Below are positions 1 to 10,376 of a stretch of DNA of 64,000 nt, one piece after another. The DNA comes from Roridomyces roridus (lineage: Eukaryota > Basidiomycota > Agaricomycetes > Agaricales > Mycenaceae). Location of the stretch: NCBI GenBank assembly GCA_029378245.1, contig JARKIF010000037.1, positions 1 to 64,000 on the forward strand. The letters are read 5' to 3'. Position numbers and translations under genes: made by a program. How positions within the stretch are numbered: position 1 is the stretch's first letter; each line of letters begins with the position of its first letter. The notes under the pieces are model-generated. The model did no database searches, was not told the DNA's origin, and saw only the letters and a list, made by a program, of their open reading frames with translations.

Positions 1-239
1 ACTTTGGCTTCTACGGAACGGTTCTGAGTTCTGACTACAATCATCGGCATTCAAGTCTAGCTTATGTCTTACTTTGCCCTCTTTACCCGAACCATGCAAG
101 ACGACTACGACCCCCTTACTGATTCGCAGCATTTACCTTCACACCCTCGTCTGAGGCGGCCTCTTCGACTATAACACAACGGACGAATATAGGCCTATTC
201 TCTTTGCACTCACGTGAACTCCACATTTCGGCGCATCAA

Positions 240-1775
240 CGGCGAGTTTACTCTGTTCCTCCGCTGTTAAATTTGAAGCTCTGTTTCTCCGCTATTGAAG
301 CTCTGTTGCTCTGTCATCGAAGGCCTGTTCCTCTGCTATGGAAGCTCCGTTTGTCTGCTGTCGAAACTTGGTTCTTCTGCTATCGAAGGCATTGAGCATC
401 ATCCTCCTTAACCTACAAGCACCCTTTTACAGTACGCATCTATGTCCTCCGGCGCCGAATGGCCCTGTATATATGTCTGCTCTCAAAAGCGACGGGCTTG
501 TTCCTCTGTTCTCAAAGAAACATCGAATTTTTATCCTTCCTAGGCCATCGAGCGCCCCTTCAGAGTACGCATCCCTGCACCCAGCCGCTGGGTAGCTCTG
601 TCTGCTATCGAAAGCGGCGAACTTGCTCCTCCCTTCGTCGTCTAATAGGTGCCTTGTATCTTGTCATCGAAGACGAGCTTTGCCATCGACGGCATTTGGT
701 TTCAACATCATCATCGCAGGGACTCTTTGCCATCGTTGACGGCGTCCCAGCTGTATCCTCAATTACTGGAATTCCTGTTTCTGGCCATCGAAGGCATTGA
801 CACCCATATCCTTGAATACTCGAGTTGGTCAGGCTCGTCATCGCGGACGCTCCGCCATCGAAGGCATTCCGTTTCCGTTTTCATATCCTCAAGCGCTGGT
901 TGGCTTGATTACATTGATGTACCTGAGCGCTGGTACTGGTATCCCTTCACTCCAGGTCGTCGGAATATTTTGAAGTTGATATGTAAGTGCACTATCTATC
1001 TTGTCGGGATCCTTCCAACTTGTACCTGCGGGCCGTACTCATCCATGTACAACTGCCTGTATCGTGGGCATACTTTACTGGTCTTACGCTATCGAGAGCG
1101 TCCCTTTTACGACTTTTGTCTGCTGTTATCACAATGGTGCTTGTCTTGAGCTATCGAGAGCACCATTTTCGCCGCCATCGAGAGCATGCATTCATTCCAG
1201 TATCAATGACTTCCACCGTGATTAAACAACCTGCATGCATTCACTCTGCTATCAAAGCAACGACTTCCGCCACGGTCCAAAGTGTGCCTGGATGCAGCAC
1301 ATCAGCCTCCAGGTCCCATGCCATGCGAAAAATTCGCCTTGGCTGCTATCGAAAGCACGTCTTCTCATACGCTATGAAGAATGTCTTCGTTTGTCGCTAT
1401 CGAGAACGCGCCTTGTTCTTATGCTAATGAGCATAGGTTGCTATCGAGAGCGCACTTATCGAGAGCACACTTGTTTTCTTGCGCCATGGTTGGCATATCA
1501 CCATCGGAGCTTGGATATCTTACTCTATCGAACGCAGCCGTGGTTTGCATCTATTCAAAGTGCACCTGTCCTGCGCTGTTGGGATTGACTTGGCGCTGTC
1601 AGTGCATACCTCGCCGCTATAAAAAGTGTGCATACCGTCAAAGGCATCTTTCCTGCCGCTATCAAAGTTTTCTTGTCCTGCACTACTGCAAGCATTATTG
1701 GTCTACTGGCAACTAGGAGCTGTTTTACCCGATCAATAGTATTCCTTTGTCTGCTGCTGTCGAAAGCGCATCTTG
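240..1775. repeat. Degenerate minisatellite with CTATCGARRGC core
   Basis: A core resembling CTATCGAAGGC or CTATCGAGAGC recurs more than fifteen times. In the first part (about 274-390) the spacing is regular at roughly 22-25 bp, each unit reading like CTCTGTTCCTCTGCTATCGAAGG. Further right the core survives (for example near 610, 670, 790, 860, 1090, 1150, 1350, 1400, 1440, 1455, 1755) but the spacers differ in length and sequence. Open frames here are short and arise from the repeat. This is an old, diverged tandem array, not a coding region. Bases 1-239 and 1776-2361 hold no gene I can support. Confidence 0.7.
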
Positions 1776-2361
1776 ATTTCTTTGAACCCAGTGACGGGCA
1801 ATTGGATTTAGCTGATACTTACCCCACGTTCATGGTGGTGGATGTTCTCATTTCAAACGGGACCGTGACATGTTATTGTGTCTATGGCATCAGCCCTGCT
1901 CTCCAGTGTCTGCTTTTTCAATTCTGCCTTGCTATGCCCACCGTCTTCCCCACTTCACCCCACGGAGGCACATTCGGTTGCACCATTGAATCACAGGGCT
2001 GTTGTGAGTGTGCTTCTGACTGGGTGTAAGCTCAATCCTGTCCCATTCAATTCCGTTCGCTCATGAGCGTGAACCGCCAATTCACTTGTTATCTTCGATG
2101 GCTGAGGTTCATTCCCTCCTTGGATACGTGTTCGGATGTGCCCTTCTGCGCCGTCCAGATTGCGGAGTTCCTTGATTCCGCAAATTTGTGTCTGTTCAAT
2201 GTCCTTGCTCACAGATGAGCGTCTTGACTCTCACGAATGGTCTTTGAGGCCAGTGCTTTGCATGGCAGTACGAGTCCTTGTTGTGGGAAGTGGTTCAGAG
2301 AGTTTCAAATTGCTAAGTGAAAATAAAGAAATATCTATTGGCATTCCATGAATCTCTGAGT

Positions 2362-5300
2362 CTAAGACAATGCATAAATGGCAGCACATAGCCGTTCGTC
2401 ATTCCGCCGGTGCAGAGTGCCCAAATCATGGATATCATTCAGTCTTCCCACATGTTGGCAACTTCTTCTGGTGGTTATCCCGTCGTGGTACCACATGTGA
2501 GTATCAGCATCAATGACAATGCTTGTAAAATGACCTTCAAGATACCGCTGTGAGTGATAAATCAAACCGCGTAATTTAAGTGTCGTGAGCTGCTCGTTGT
2601 TCACAAACTGCAATTCAGACTCTAGCCTTAGGTTGAAAATATTAATGCCAATAATGAGTAAGGGTGGAACAGATTGCAGCTGTGTCAACCTTCTCAGCCT
2701 TTGGCTCCGTCCATTGTCTTGACACTGTGGGCACCTATCTATCCTGCAATCCAAGTGGTATCTAAACCATTCTGACAGTGTTGGTCCATTTGGATAACTT
2801 ACTCTCAGAGTATTTGAGTTATAGACATCAATATACTGACTAAAAGTTTGGATTCGGCTGGGCACTTGGTATCCACATGCTTCACAGTGGCTGATGGCAG
2901 AGCCGTAACTTCTTTGGCTCATGATTGTTGAGAATAATGTATCCAGGCTTATGCCTTCAGGCCCCAAAGGAAAGGCTCTGGGATTCTGTGTATTCAGGTG
3001 GTAGCGGAGCACATCTCTGGCCCTTTCAGGAACTGCAAAGTTATTATTCATGACTCCCGCCCATGTTTGAAGGATCGGGCTGCATTCAGCCAGCTTTTCA
3101 GTCCATCGAATAGGATTGCTACTCCATATGTAAGCCAGGGGAGTCAAGAAGGCATCATAGGCGCAGCTATGGTTCTGGTTATCCCAGATAAGTCCCGTGG
3201 GGCAAGTCAACACAGCTGTCATATTGGGGTCTGCATGAGAAGAATCACTGAGCATTGTGTGGCGTTTTTTACTGAGCAGTGCATTCAAATCCTTGTTGTC
3301 ATTTGGCCTTTTCTTGCTTGGAGTATTGAGGGAGGGTTTCCAGGCACCGTATTCAGTTGATGGTGGTACATCAGCATGCCTCGTTCTCAAAGCAGGATGA
3401 AAATGCACAGGGTCCGAAGTATCACCTCTCCAGGCTCTGTATGATGCTATCAACTGGCCTCTGTAAATTCCTGTGACTTTCTGTGGTAGTTGGCCCTCAA
3501 ATCTAAGTCTGGTGATCTCATCCAAGAGCTCAAGCTCCCTGAACTCCTGCCTGAGATCACCGCGTATACCACTGGTGATTTTTCTTGTATCAAATCCTTG
3601 CACTATTGCAGTACCTTCCGAAGTCCGTCCACGAGAGAGAGCAACATAGTAATTATGTTGATTTTTGCAGTGATTAAGGTGCACTACATTTATCTCTCTG
3701 GTTTTGCCCTGAGATGCATAATCAGTCATTGAGAAATTTGGTAGAATCATTACCTGCTCCCTTGAGACAGAAAGGAGTGAATCATCTTGTAACAGGCAAG
3801 TGATGTGGTTTGTGCTCCTTGCAAGTGGCACAACATTGATGGGCAAATCTGGAATCTGAACAGTTTGTGGTGGATTGATGAGTTCAACAAACAATGTTTC
3901 AAGAATCCTTTTCCCTGATTGTCCAATCACATCGTGCCAGCCAACAACTTGTGCTTCTTGACCCTTGGTAATACAAAGCTCAGTGGCTTGGTTTTCTTTG
4001 ATCATCACAGGCATCCCAACACACAATCTCAGACATCCAGGTATGTGTTCAGCCACTGTGGATGGGGTGGCAGACCATAGTGCATGTTGAAGTTTAGGGC
4101 CCAGGTATTTGAAGTGAGCTTGGGAACATCCAAACCATTTTCGCCGATTGACTGCCTGAGCGCTCAACTTATCAATGCTGTAGAACTCTACCAACTCCTG
4201 ACCAGTGTCCTGAGCAAATCGGCGTGCACCTTCATCATTAATTAAATCCTTGTGAATATTTATGCCTGTGATAATAGAAACATTTCGAAATTGTGCTGTG
4301 TCCAAGTGTGGGTGTCCGGGGCGATCACTTGCAACTCTTGACCGGAGAAATTCAATATCCTGAGGTGTACAAGCACCAAACCGCATATTATCCAATGCAG
4401 TCCGCAGCTTTCCATCTTCAACTGTCTGAGTTTTCTGTCTCATGTTCTGCTTTAAGAGGACCACCGTGTTGAACTGATGCCAAAGGATTCGGCCCAGGAT
4501 TGCATTCTGTGCCTCATTACTGATTTTATCCATGGTCAAGGAGACATGACAGCTGTACAATGCCCGGCCAGAAACAGGTGGTAGCTGAGCAAAATCTCCT
4601 GCTGTAATGACATTTAACCCCCCAAATTCAATATCATGAACATTGCGAGCCTTGGCAGCTTGGCTAGCTAAAATCTGGAGGTCTTCGCAGGACACCATGG
4701 ATATCTCATCCAGCAGGATATACTCAACTCCTTGGATACGCTCATTAATGGCCGCAATGGATGCTGCTTCGTTCGGTATTCCATTCAAGTCATCCCTATT
4801 CCTGCTCTTGCGTTCCCTTGGGATTTTGAAAACTGAGTGATATGTTGAGCCATTCAACAAGGCAGCAGCAGATCCTGTTGGTCCAAGAATAAGGTACCGG
4901 TACTCCTCTTTCCTTGCCTTGAAAAAATCCTTGATTGCTTCAAACACAGCAGACTTGCCTGACCCTCCCATGCCTCCAAGATACATTCTGAGTGGAGCAG
5001 GCTGTGGACTAGAGGCATGGTTTGCAACAATGCGAAAGGCACGCTCCTGCTCTGCATTCAATCGCAATGTCGACCGGAAGCAAATCTGATCCATTAACTG
5101 AAGGCTCAAGTCAAGACTCAAGGCCGACCTAGGGTGCATGTAGTCATATGAGACAACCTTCACCGTGTCTGTTGTGTGGCCAAATTTCTGATCATACTGT
5201 GATGCCCGCATATCAGCCATTTTGTTTGCCGTGAGCAATCTGAGTTGTGATTTCAGTATTTCTGACCAGGTGTGCTTAGTCTTATAAGGTGCGTTGAACC

Positions 5301-5523
5301 TTTCAGTATCCATTGTTGCTAAGCCATCTGTGGGAATATTCAGCCATTTTGCACCTTGCAACACATCCCGTATCTCATTCCTGGCTTTGTACAGGGCTGC
5401 CGTTTTGGTTCCAATTGTAAGTAATGTCATTGTCATCATCCATGTCGTCCCAAGACACACCAGTTTCAGGATCATTGATGAATTCATCATCCTGTGCAAG
5501 GGTTGAATGCCTGGTAAACTCAC
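2362..5523 (-). CDS. Helitron PIF1 helicase with C-terminal USP-like protease domain
   Basis: Downstream two fifths of the Helitron protein, 1053 codons open from 5523; the true frame is entered near 5400 from the upstream piece. Residues about 183-190 hold the Walker A loop (GMGGSGKS), about 268-275 the Walker B (LLDEISM), followed by GDFAQLPPV and, further on, the YVALSRGRT motif of PIF1/RecD helicases. After the helicase, residues about 775-1050 form a separate domain: a cysteine box with NHSCAYDAFL near 784, two CxxC pairs (CEAC near 880, CPQC near 930) and a histidine box GHFTSIVID followed by MWYHDG near 998. That order of Cys box, zinc finger and His box is what ubiquitin-specific proteases show. 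Helicase unwinding at the donor strand is the expected role; the protease role is inference. Confidence 0.85.
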   Translation of the reverse strand: MSLPGIQPLHRMMNSSMILKLVCLGTTWMMTMTLLTIGTKTAALYKARNEIRDVLQGAKWLNIPTDGLATMDTERFNAPYKTKHTWSEILKSQLRLLTANKMADMRASQYDQKFGHTTDTVKVVSYDYMHPRSALSLDLSLQLMDQICFRSTLRLNAEQERAFRIVANHASSPQPAPLRMYLGGMGGSGKSAVFEAIKDFFKARKEEYRYLILGPTGSAAALLNGSTYHSVFKIPRERKSRNRDDLNGIPNEAASIAAINERIQGVEYILLDEISMVSCEDLQILASQAAKARNVHDIEFGGLNVITAGDFAQLPPVSGRALYSCHVSLTMDKISNEAQNAILGRILWHQFNTVVLLKQNMRQKTQTVEDGKLRTALDNMRFGACTPQDIEFLRSRVASDRPGHPHLDTAQFRNVSIITGINIHKDLINDEGARRFAQDTGQELVEFYSIDKLSAQAVNRRKWFGCSQAHFKYLGPKLQHALWSATPSTVAEHIPGCLRLCVGMPVMIKENQATELCITKGQEAQVVGWHDVIGQSGKRILETLFVELINPPQTVQIPDLPINVVPLARSTNHITCLLQDDSLLSVSREQVMILPNFSMTDYASQGKTREINVVHLNHCKNQHNYYVALSRGRTSEGTAIVQGFDTRKITSGIRGDLRQEFRELELLDEITRLRFEGQLPQKVTGIYRGQLIASYRAWRGDTSDPVHFHPALRTRHADVPPSTEYGAWKPSLNTPSKKRPNDNKDLNALLSKKRHTMLSDSSHADPNMTAVLTCPTGLIWDNQNHSCAYDAFLTPLAYIWSSNPIRWTEKLAECSPILQTWAGVMNNNFAVPERARDVLRYHLNTQNPRAFPLGPEGISLDTLFSTIMSQRSYGSAISHCEACGYQVPSRIQTFSQYIDVYNSNTLRVSYPNGPTLSEWFRYHLDCRIDRCPQCQDNGRSQRLRRLTQLQSVPPLLIIGINIFNLRLESELQFVNNEQLTTLKLRGLIYHSQRYLEGHFTSIVIDADTHMWYHDGITTRRSCQHVGRLNDIHDLGTLHRRNDERLCAAIYALS

Positions 5524-8500
5524 CCTGCTCTGCCAGTTTCTTCCTCATTATGGCATAGTGATCGTCCCGGGCATCATTGCACTCATATCGTATATTGAAG
5601 TTTCGGATCAACTCCTGCTGGCGCTCCGAGAATGTATGCTCATGGAATGTTTGGTCCCAGGTGGAGCTCTGGTCCTTCAGCTCCCCCGGATTGCGCCAAG
5701 GCTTGAACAGAGTCATGATTGACATACAATAATATTCCCGATCCCCCTTGTCTGCGCGAGGGATCGCACCACCAATAAAATTTGGTATCACTGTCCCTAA
5801 TTTCCGGAAGTCACAATGAACTGAATGTGTCTTGTATGCTGCTGTGTGCTGAGGCAAAAAAGCTCTTCGAGTGTGGGAGCCTTTAGATTTAGGCATCTCC
5901 TTTGCCACAATGACTTCATCCTCATCATTGGAGCTCCAGTCACTATAATCTGAGTCATTTTTATCATCATTCAGTTCCTCTCCTGAGTCTTGTTCACCAT
6001 CGAAATCACTGTCTGTATATTCTTGCTCCAAATGATCAGAATTTTCAAAATTTGCCAGGAGTTGCTCATAACTCTTGATTTCTTCTTCAAACTCCTGGCG
6101 TTCCTTTTTTGTACAGACCTTTTTCTCTGAACACTGAACCCATTCATAGAGATTGACATGCTCATACACAGAGGGCCGGAAACGATAATCATCCACTACG
6201 GAGCTTGCAATGTATTTGCCATTCTGATGGTGAATGGTCATATAATCCTCTGCAGGCGGCATCTCATCATCCCCATGATCTATCTGGGATGTGTTAGAAT
6301 TCCAATCATTCTTCACAAATGTAACAAATGAGCGCCATGGGAAATTTATGTACTTGTGGCTGCAGTAATGGTCGGGGTTTCCGAGAATATACAAGGAGGC
6401 CATCGGGCTGCCAATTTCCATTTTGGTGGACATTGAATTGATCATCTGCCTCATCAAGGTCCTTGCTGTTTCGACATTAGGCCTGTCATCTGCACCTGCC
6501 TCTGAGTTCCGTTCAAAAACATCAAACACAGATGCAAAGGCCTGGTAAGTTTTCAGGCCCAATTTTGAAATGTAATCAGAGACATATGAAACCACCGCCT
6601 TGACAGCTGTGCCGGACAGTAAGCTAGTAGCATCTGTGTTGGAGCGAGAAAAATAAGTCAAGGCCGGAGAAAAGGTGTTCAGCTGTGGTTCCCGCTTTTT
6701 GATATTCAGGTGGCCATCTGGGCCAACGTGGGTTTTTTCGACAACCTCACGAGGGAAACGGGCCTTGCATATGCCTGTTTTGGACAGACAACCGCGGCGC
6801 TCATGGTATGGCTGTTTTCTTGAGTTCTTGCTTTTAGACCTCCAGTTCTTTTTGGACTTTTGATCCTCTTTGTCAAGAATTGATTCACAACATGTGTGCA
6901 CGTTCGATCTCAACAGTATCTCATCAACTTCTGACTCATACATCTCAGACCACAAATGAAGCCGCTGGCACTTCTTACAATCTTCACTGTCCGCAGCAGG
7001 ATGCTCATCGCACCAGGGAGGCGGGACAGAAGGCAGAGTCAGTGTTGGATTTTCAAGCCCAGGGTCTTCGTCATCTTCTGCGATATTGCTATTCGGACGT
7101 GCTTGCACACGCTTCTGTACATCAGCAAGAGTACCGCGGATAAAATCACCCTGATGTGCAGATTCCAAGTAGTCTATGAGTCTCTGCCGGAAGATAGAGT
7201 CATCACTCATTAGTCTGTCACGAATTTCTTGAGGTGTAGCAGCATTCTTAATCCACAATAGACTGTGAAGATGTAATGTTAATCTGCCCTGCTGTTCCAC
7301 AGTTCCATAGAATCCGGCGGTGTGCCCGTAAAGCCCAGGTTCTTCAGACTGCCAACAGAGAATTTCCTTTATGAAGACTTGAACCATGAAATGAAAAAAA
7401 CGTGCAGCAGCGACAGGATTCTTTGACATGAGCAAGTTGCGTTTTTTGGAAGTTGGAATTTCCGGGCGATACACTGTGTCCTCCTGCGCATAGTATAAAG
7501 CAATTGGGTGCTTATTATCAGCCCATGACATTGTCAAAAACCAAGTGGGCGCACCAAGAAAAGCAGTGGTAGACCAGATCTCATTTCTTTGATGCTTTTT
7601 AGAAGTTACGGACCCCATCACATGTGCTCCAACTCCATCCAAGTCATGTAGGAACTCAAAACACTCCTTCTCGACATCACTAGCCGGCTTGACATGCTCA
7701 CCAGCTACCATGCGGTCTACAATTTGGGCCACAACCTCCCGGTTTCTGGATAAGACTTCAAGCCGGCGAGCGGCGTTGGGAAACTTCGAGCGTTGAACAA
7801 AGATTCTACTGCCATTACTAGACCCTTTTAGCTGTTCCTGGTTGAAAGCCACCATTGGGAAATAAACCTCCTTTTGAAAGCGTTTATCATGATACAACAG
7901 AAGATTCTTCTTGCGTGTCAAGTCTGATACTATGTTCCTATGAGCAGAATGACCAATTCCGCCTTTCCCATACGGAAATAACCACGGAAACATGCCAGGA
8001 TAGGCCTCAACATTACGATACATTGACTCAGGAGTGTCACTTCTACCAATAGCAAGCATGCTGCCCTTGTTGGCCAAGTGTTGCAAGGCAACGGCTTTGA
8101 TTGTCTCCATAGATGCTGTTGAATATTCATGCCCAGTCAAACCATGCACTGCAAATGTGCATTCACCCTCTGTTGTTCCATACTCTTCATTCGTATCAAA
8201 CACGCTGCGAGCTTCAATAGGTATTGAATCCTCGGGAACACCTTCAGTTCGTTTGTAGTCCACAACGACAGGAATATCACGGTGTGAATATGACAGGAGG
8301 TTTTCCCGGGAAATCTCCAGATCTGTGTATCCCTCATGGTTAAGTTTCAGCCATTCGAGAGCCTCAGCAACCTTGTTGCGCCTGACAAGCATTGGTGTTC
8401 GATCAAAATCTTCCTGGGTTGGGGCTGCAGACCCGGTGAAAATGAAAGCCAAAACCTGGTTCATTTCATCTCGAGAGGGAGGCAGTTTCAAATAAACTTT

Positions 8501-8848
8501 CAATGCAGGTTGTGCGAACATGATTGCATTTGCATGCATACGAACCCTTCCTGAATTGACCCTAATGACACAACGGTTGTGTCTAACACGCGCAATCATG
8601 ACCTGTTCTGCATAGGTCAATCCTTTGAGTTGTTCTGGGACTACACCAATCCAACCATAATTTGCCAATGCTTCGTGTGGGATTTGTACCCTTTGAGACA
8701 GAAACCTCACATCTAACACAGATATCTGTGCATCCTTCAGCCAAGACAGGACCAGGTAACTCCTCAATCGGATCCGACAAGCAGAATCGCTCCTTGCGTG
8801 TTGCGTCGGAATTCCTGAGATGATCCAAAGACCTGTGATAATGTGCAA
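5375..8848 (-). pseudogene. Helitron Rep (HUH endonuclease) piece
   Basis: Central part of the Helitron protein, about 1100 meaningful residues. It begins in homologous sequence at VQIPHEALANYGWIG (near 8688); residues translated upstream of that in this frame are noise. A Helitron-like N region follows, then the metal-binding HxH motif in GRLTLHLHSLLW near residue 525 and the two-tyrosine motif YVSDYISK near residue 757, the residues expected to nick and join DNA in rolling-circle transposition. A long acidic linker (DSDFDGEQDSGEELNDDKND) precedes the end. The frame stops 25 codons after it overlaps the helicase frame, so as written Rep and helicase are not joined. A +1 shift near 5400 would join them. 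Confidence 0.8.
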
Positions 8849-9540
8849 GTGGTGTCAATTCATCGAGCCGTGTCAACTGCCCACAAACGGCACAACCTGA
8901 TTCAATAAATTGTGGAGGCTGAACTGCTTGTGCCGAACCTGTTACAATCCGCTGCACAGTCTGAGCAGAATTAGGCCGCGGTGGAAATTCAGCTCCCTTC
9001 AGATGTTCTGATTCAGACCTTCGCTGGAACCGAAATTGAGCTGCCTTTGAAGTGGTCTCTCTCTCTGTGAACTGATCCAGGGCATTTGAGGCGGGTTGAT
9101 TTGACAATTTCCGTCTTGTGTAGGCTTCGGCATTGGCCATACGTTGGTCTCTCTTCTTTCTAAGATTCTTACGACTCACTGGTGTCATTATAGTCAAAAT
9201 CTCGGGACAATGATTGCAGCCATGCTCCATCATCAAGTCACGGGCTTCTGAAACTTTGAATCTAGAGGGGATCCAGACATTGTGTAATTTGGAAAGTGAG
9301 ATCAGCTCTGGACGTGTTAAGTTCGGCAAAGCTTTGTGAAGGTTAATTTGAACAGCGACACAGCCAGTGTTCCTCTTCAAAGGCCCGACATCATCTACGA
9401 GGCATTGATATTCAAATAAAAATGTATAATCATCCAAGAGGCCGAAGTTATTATGATTCTCAACGCTCGTAACAACCGATGCGCCAAATTCAAAGCGATG
9501 ACCGCCCCCAATCAGCATTTGGGTATTCAGAGAGTCAAAG
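8583..9540 (-). pseudogene. Helitron N-terminal region (zinc and SAP-like)
   Basis: The N-terminal part of the Helitron protein sits in a third frame. It contains LTRPELISLSKLHNVWIP, a SAP-like helix pair often seen at the start of fungal Helitron proteins, a basic stretch around RKNLRKKRDQR, and two CxxC pairs (CAVCGQ and CVRCEV) that would bind zinc. At 8687, just after CEVSVSKG, the sense frame moves +1 to the Rep piece, with no sequence missing between them. The start codon is not certain; the ATG near 9517 is one candidate. The same frame stays open further upstream into unrelated hydrophobic sequence. Confidence 0.65.
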
Positions 9541-10376
9541 TGGGTGGCTGTTTGTGTCCACGAATATGGAGCACGTGAAAGATACACACATGGAACAAGG
9601 ACGAACAACAACACGATGGCGAGTAATGTGCATGTGCGAAGGATTGAGTTCGAACCAGCTTTGATCAAAAATATGTAACAGACGCTTAGCATGCCACATG
9701 CGGGCCAATTTGCTTCATTTATGATGCCCACAAAGGGCGGTATAACATAGGCTTCACTCGATTGAGTGCATGAGTCGCTGGTTGTACCGCTCCCGGTAGC
9801 CCAGCTTTCACAAAGGCACAAAGCAACCGGTCCTGAACGGACGACTGAGATCAGTTGTGTACAACAGATCCCGGCACCCCAACTGTCGGAGGGGTACACA
9901 GATATGGCGATTTTTACTAGGAAGAAGTAAGAAATCAAATTGGATAGAATGAGTGAGTTGCACGGACAATAGTTCCGGGGCAGACAGGAATCATCTATGC
10001 CCCCGCTCCAAAAAGCACCGGAGGCAGTCATGGCAGCAGCCCCAGTTGAAAAACCCGCCAAGAACAATGCAGGGGCATAGGAAACAGATGTGTGATTGAC
10101 CGAGGCCGAGACCGAGGCTTGAACGCGCCTGAGGCAGCGGTTGGAGGTCGCACAGGCTAGCCCCATAGTGTGTCGTGGCGTATCCGATGGATAGTGGTCC
10201 GGGGAGCTGGATATCCGCCCGGGAGGTGACGGCAAGCATTGCCAAGTTGAACCCCAGTCAGATGAAACATCGGCCCAGAGTGTGAGCCAGCAAATAAAGT
10301 GCAGAATTGCGAGCGTAGCGAGCATTGTGAAGGAGATGAGGGCGAGGAACAAGTGGTGATTCGAATCTCGGAGCAT
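9541..10376 (-). other. Hydrophobic open frame upstream of and in frame with the Helitron
   Basis: About 280 codons stay open in the frame that enters the Helitron N-terminal region. They include three or four strongly hydrophobic stretches, such as LFLALISFTMLATLAILHFICW, APALFLAGFSTGAAAMTASGAFW and CTLLAIVLLFVLVPCVYL, which would be membrane helices. I do not recognise a family. It could be the remains of a multi-exon membrane protein gene into which the Helitron inserted, or sequence the Helitron captured. Splice-like sites occur but no consistent exon chain was found. Confidence 0.35.

Larger units (their letters stand above)
2362..9540 (-). mobile_element. Helitron, autonomous type, frameshifted
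   Basis: Minus-strand rolling-circle transposon. Reading right to left it has an N-terminal zinc/SAP-like region, a Rep domain with HxH and two-tyrosine motifs, a PIF1-family helicase and a C-terminal cysteine-protease-like domain. The coding information is continuous but divided over three frames, so two single-base-type shifts separate the pieces (near 8685 and near 5400). I could not fix the termini: no convincing hairpin plus CTRR was found at the low-coordinate (3') side nor a TC end at the high-coordinate (5') side, so the limits given are those of recognisable coding sequence. The domains are otherwise well preserved, so the decay looks recent. Confidence 0.85.
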
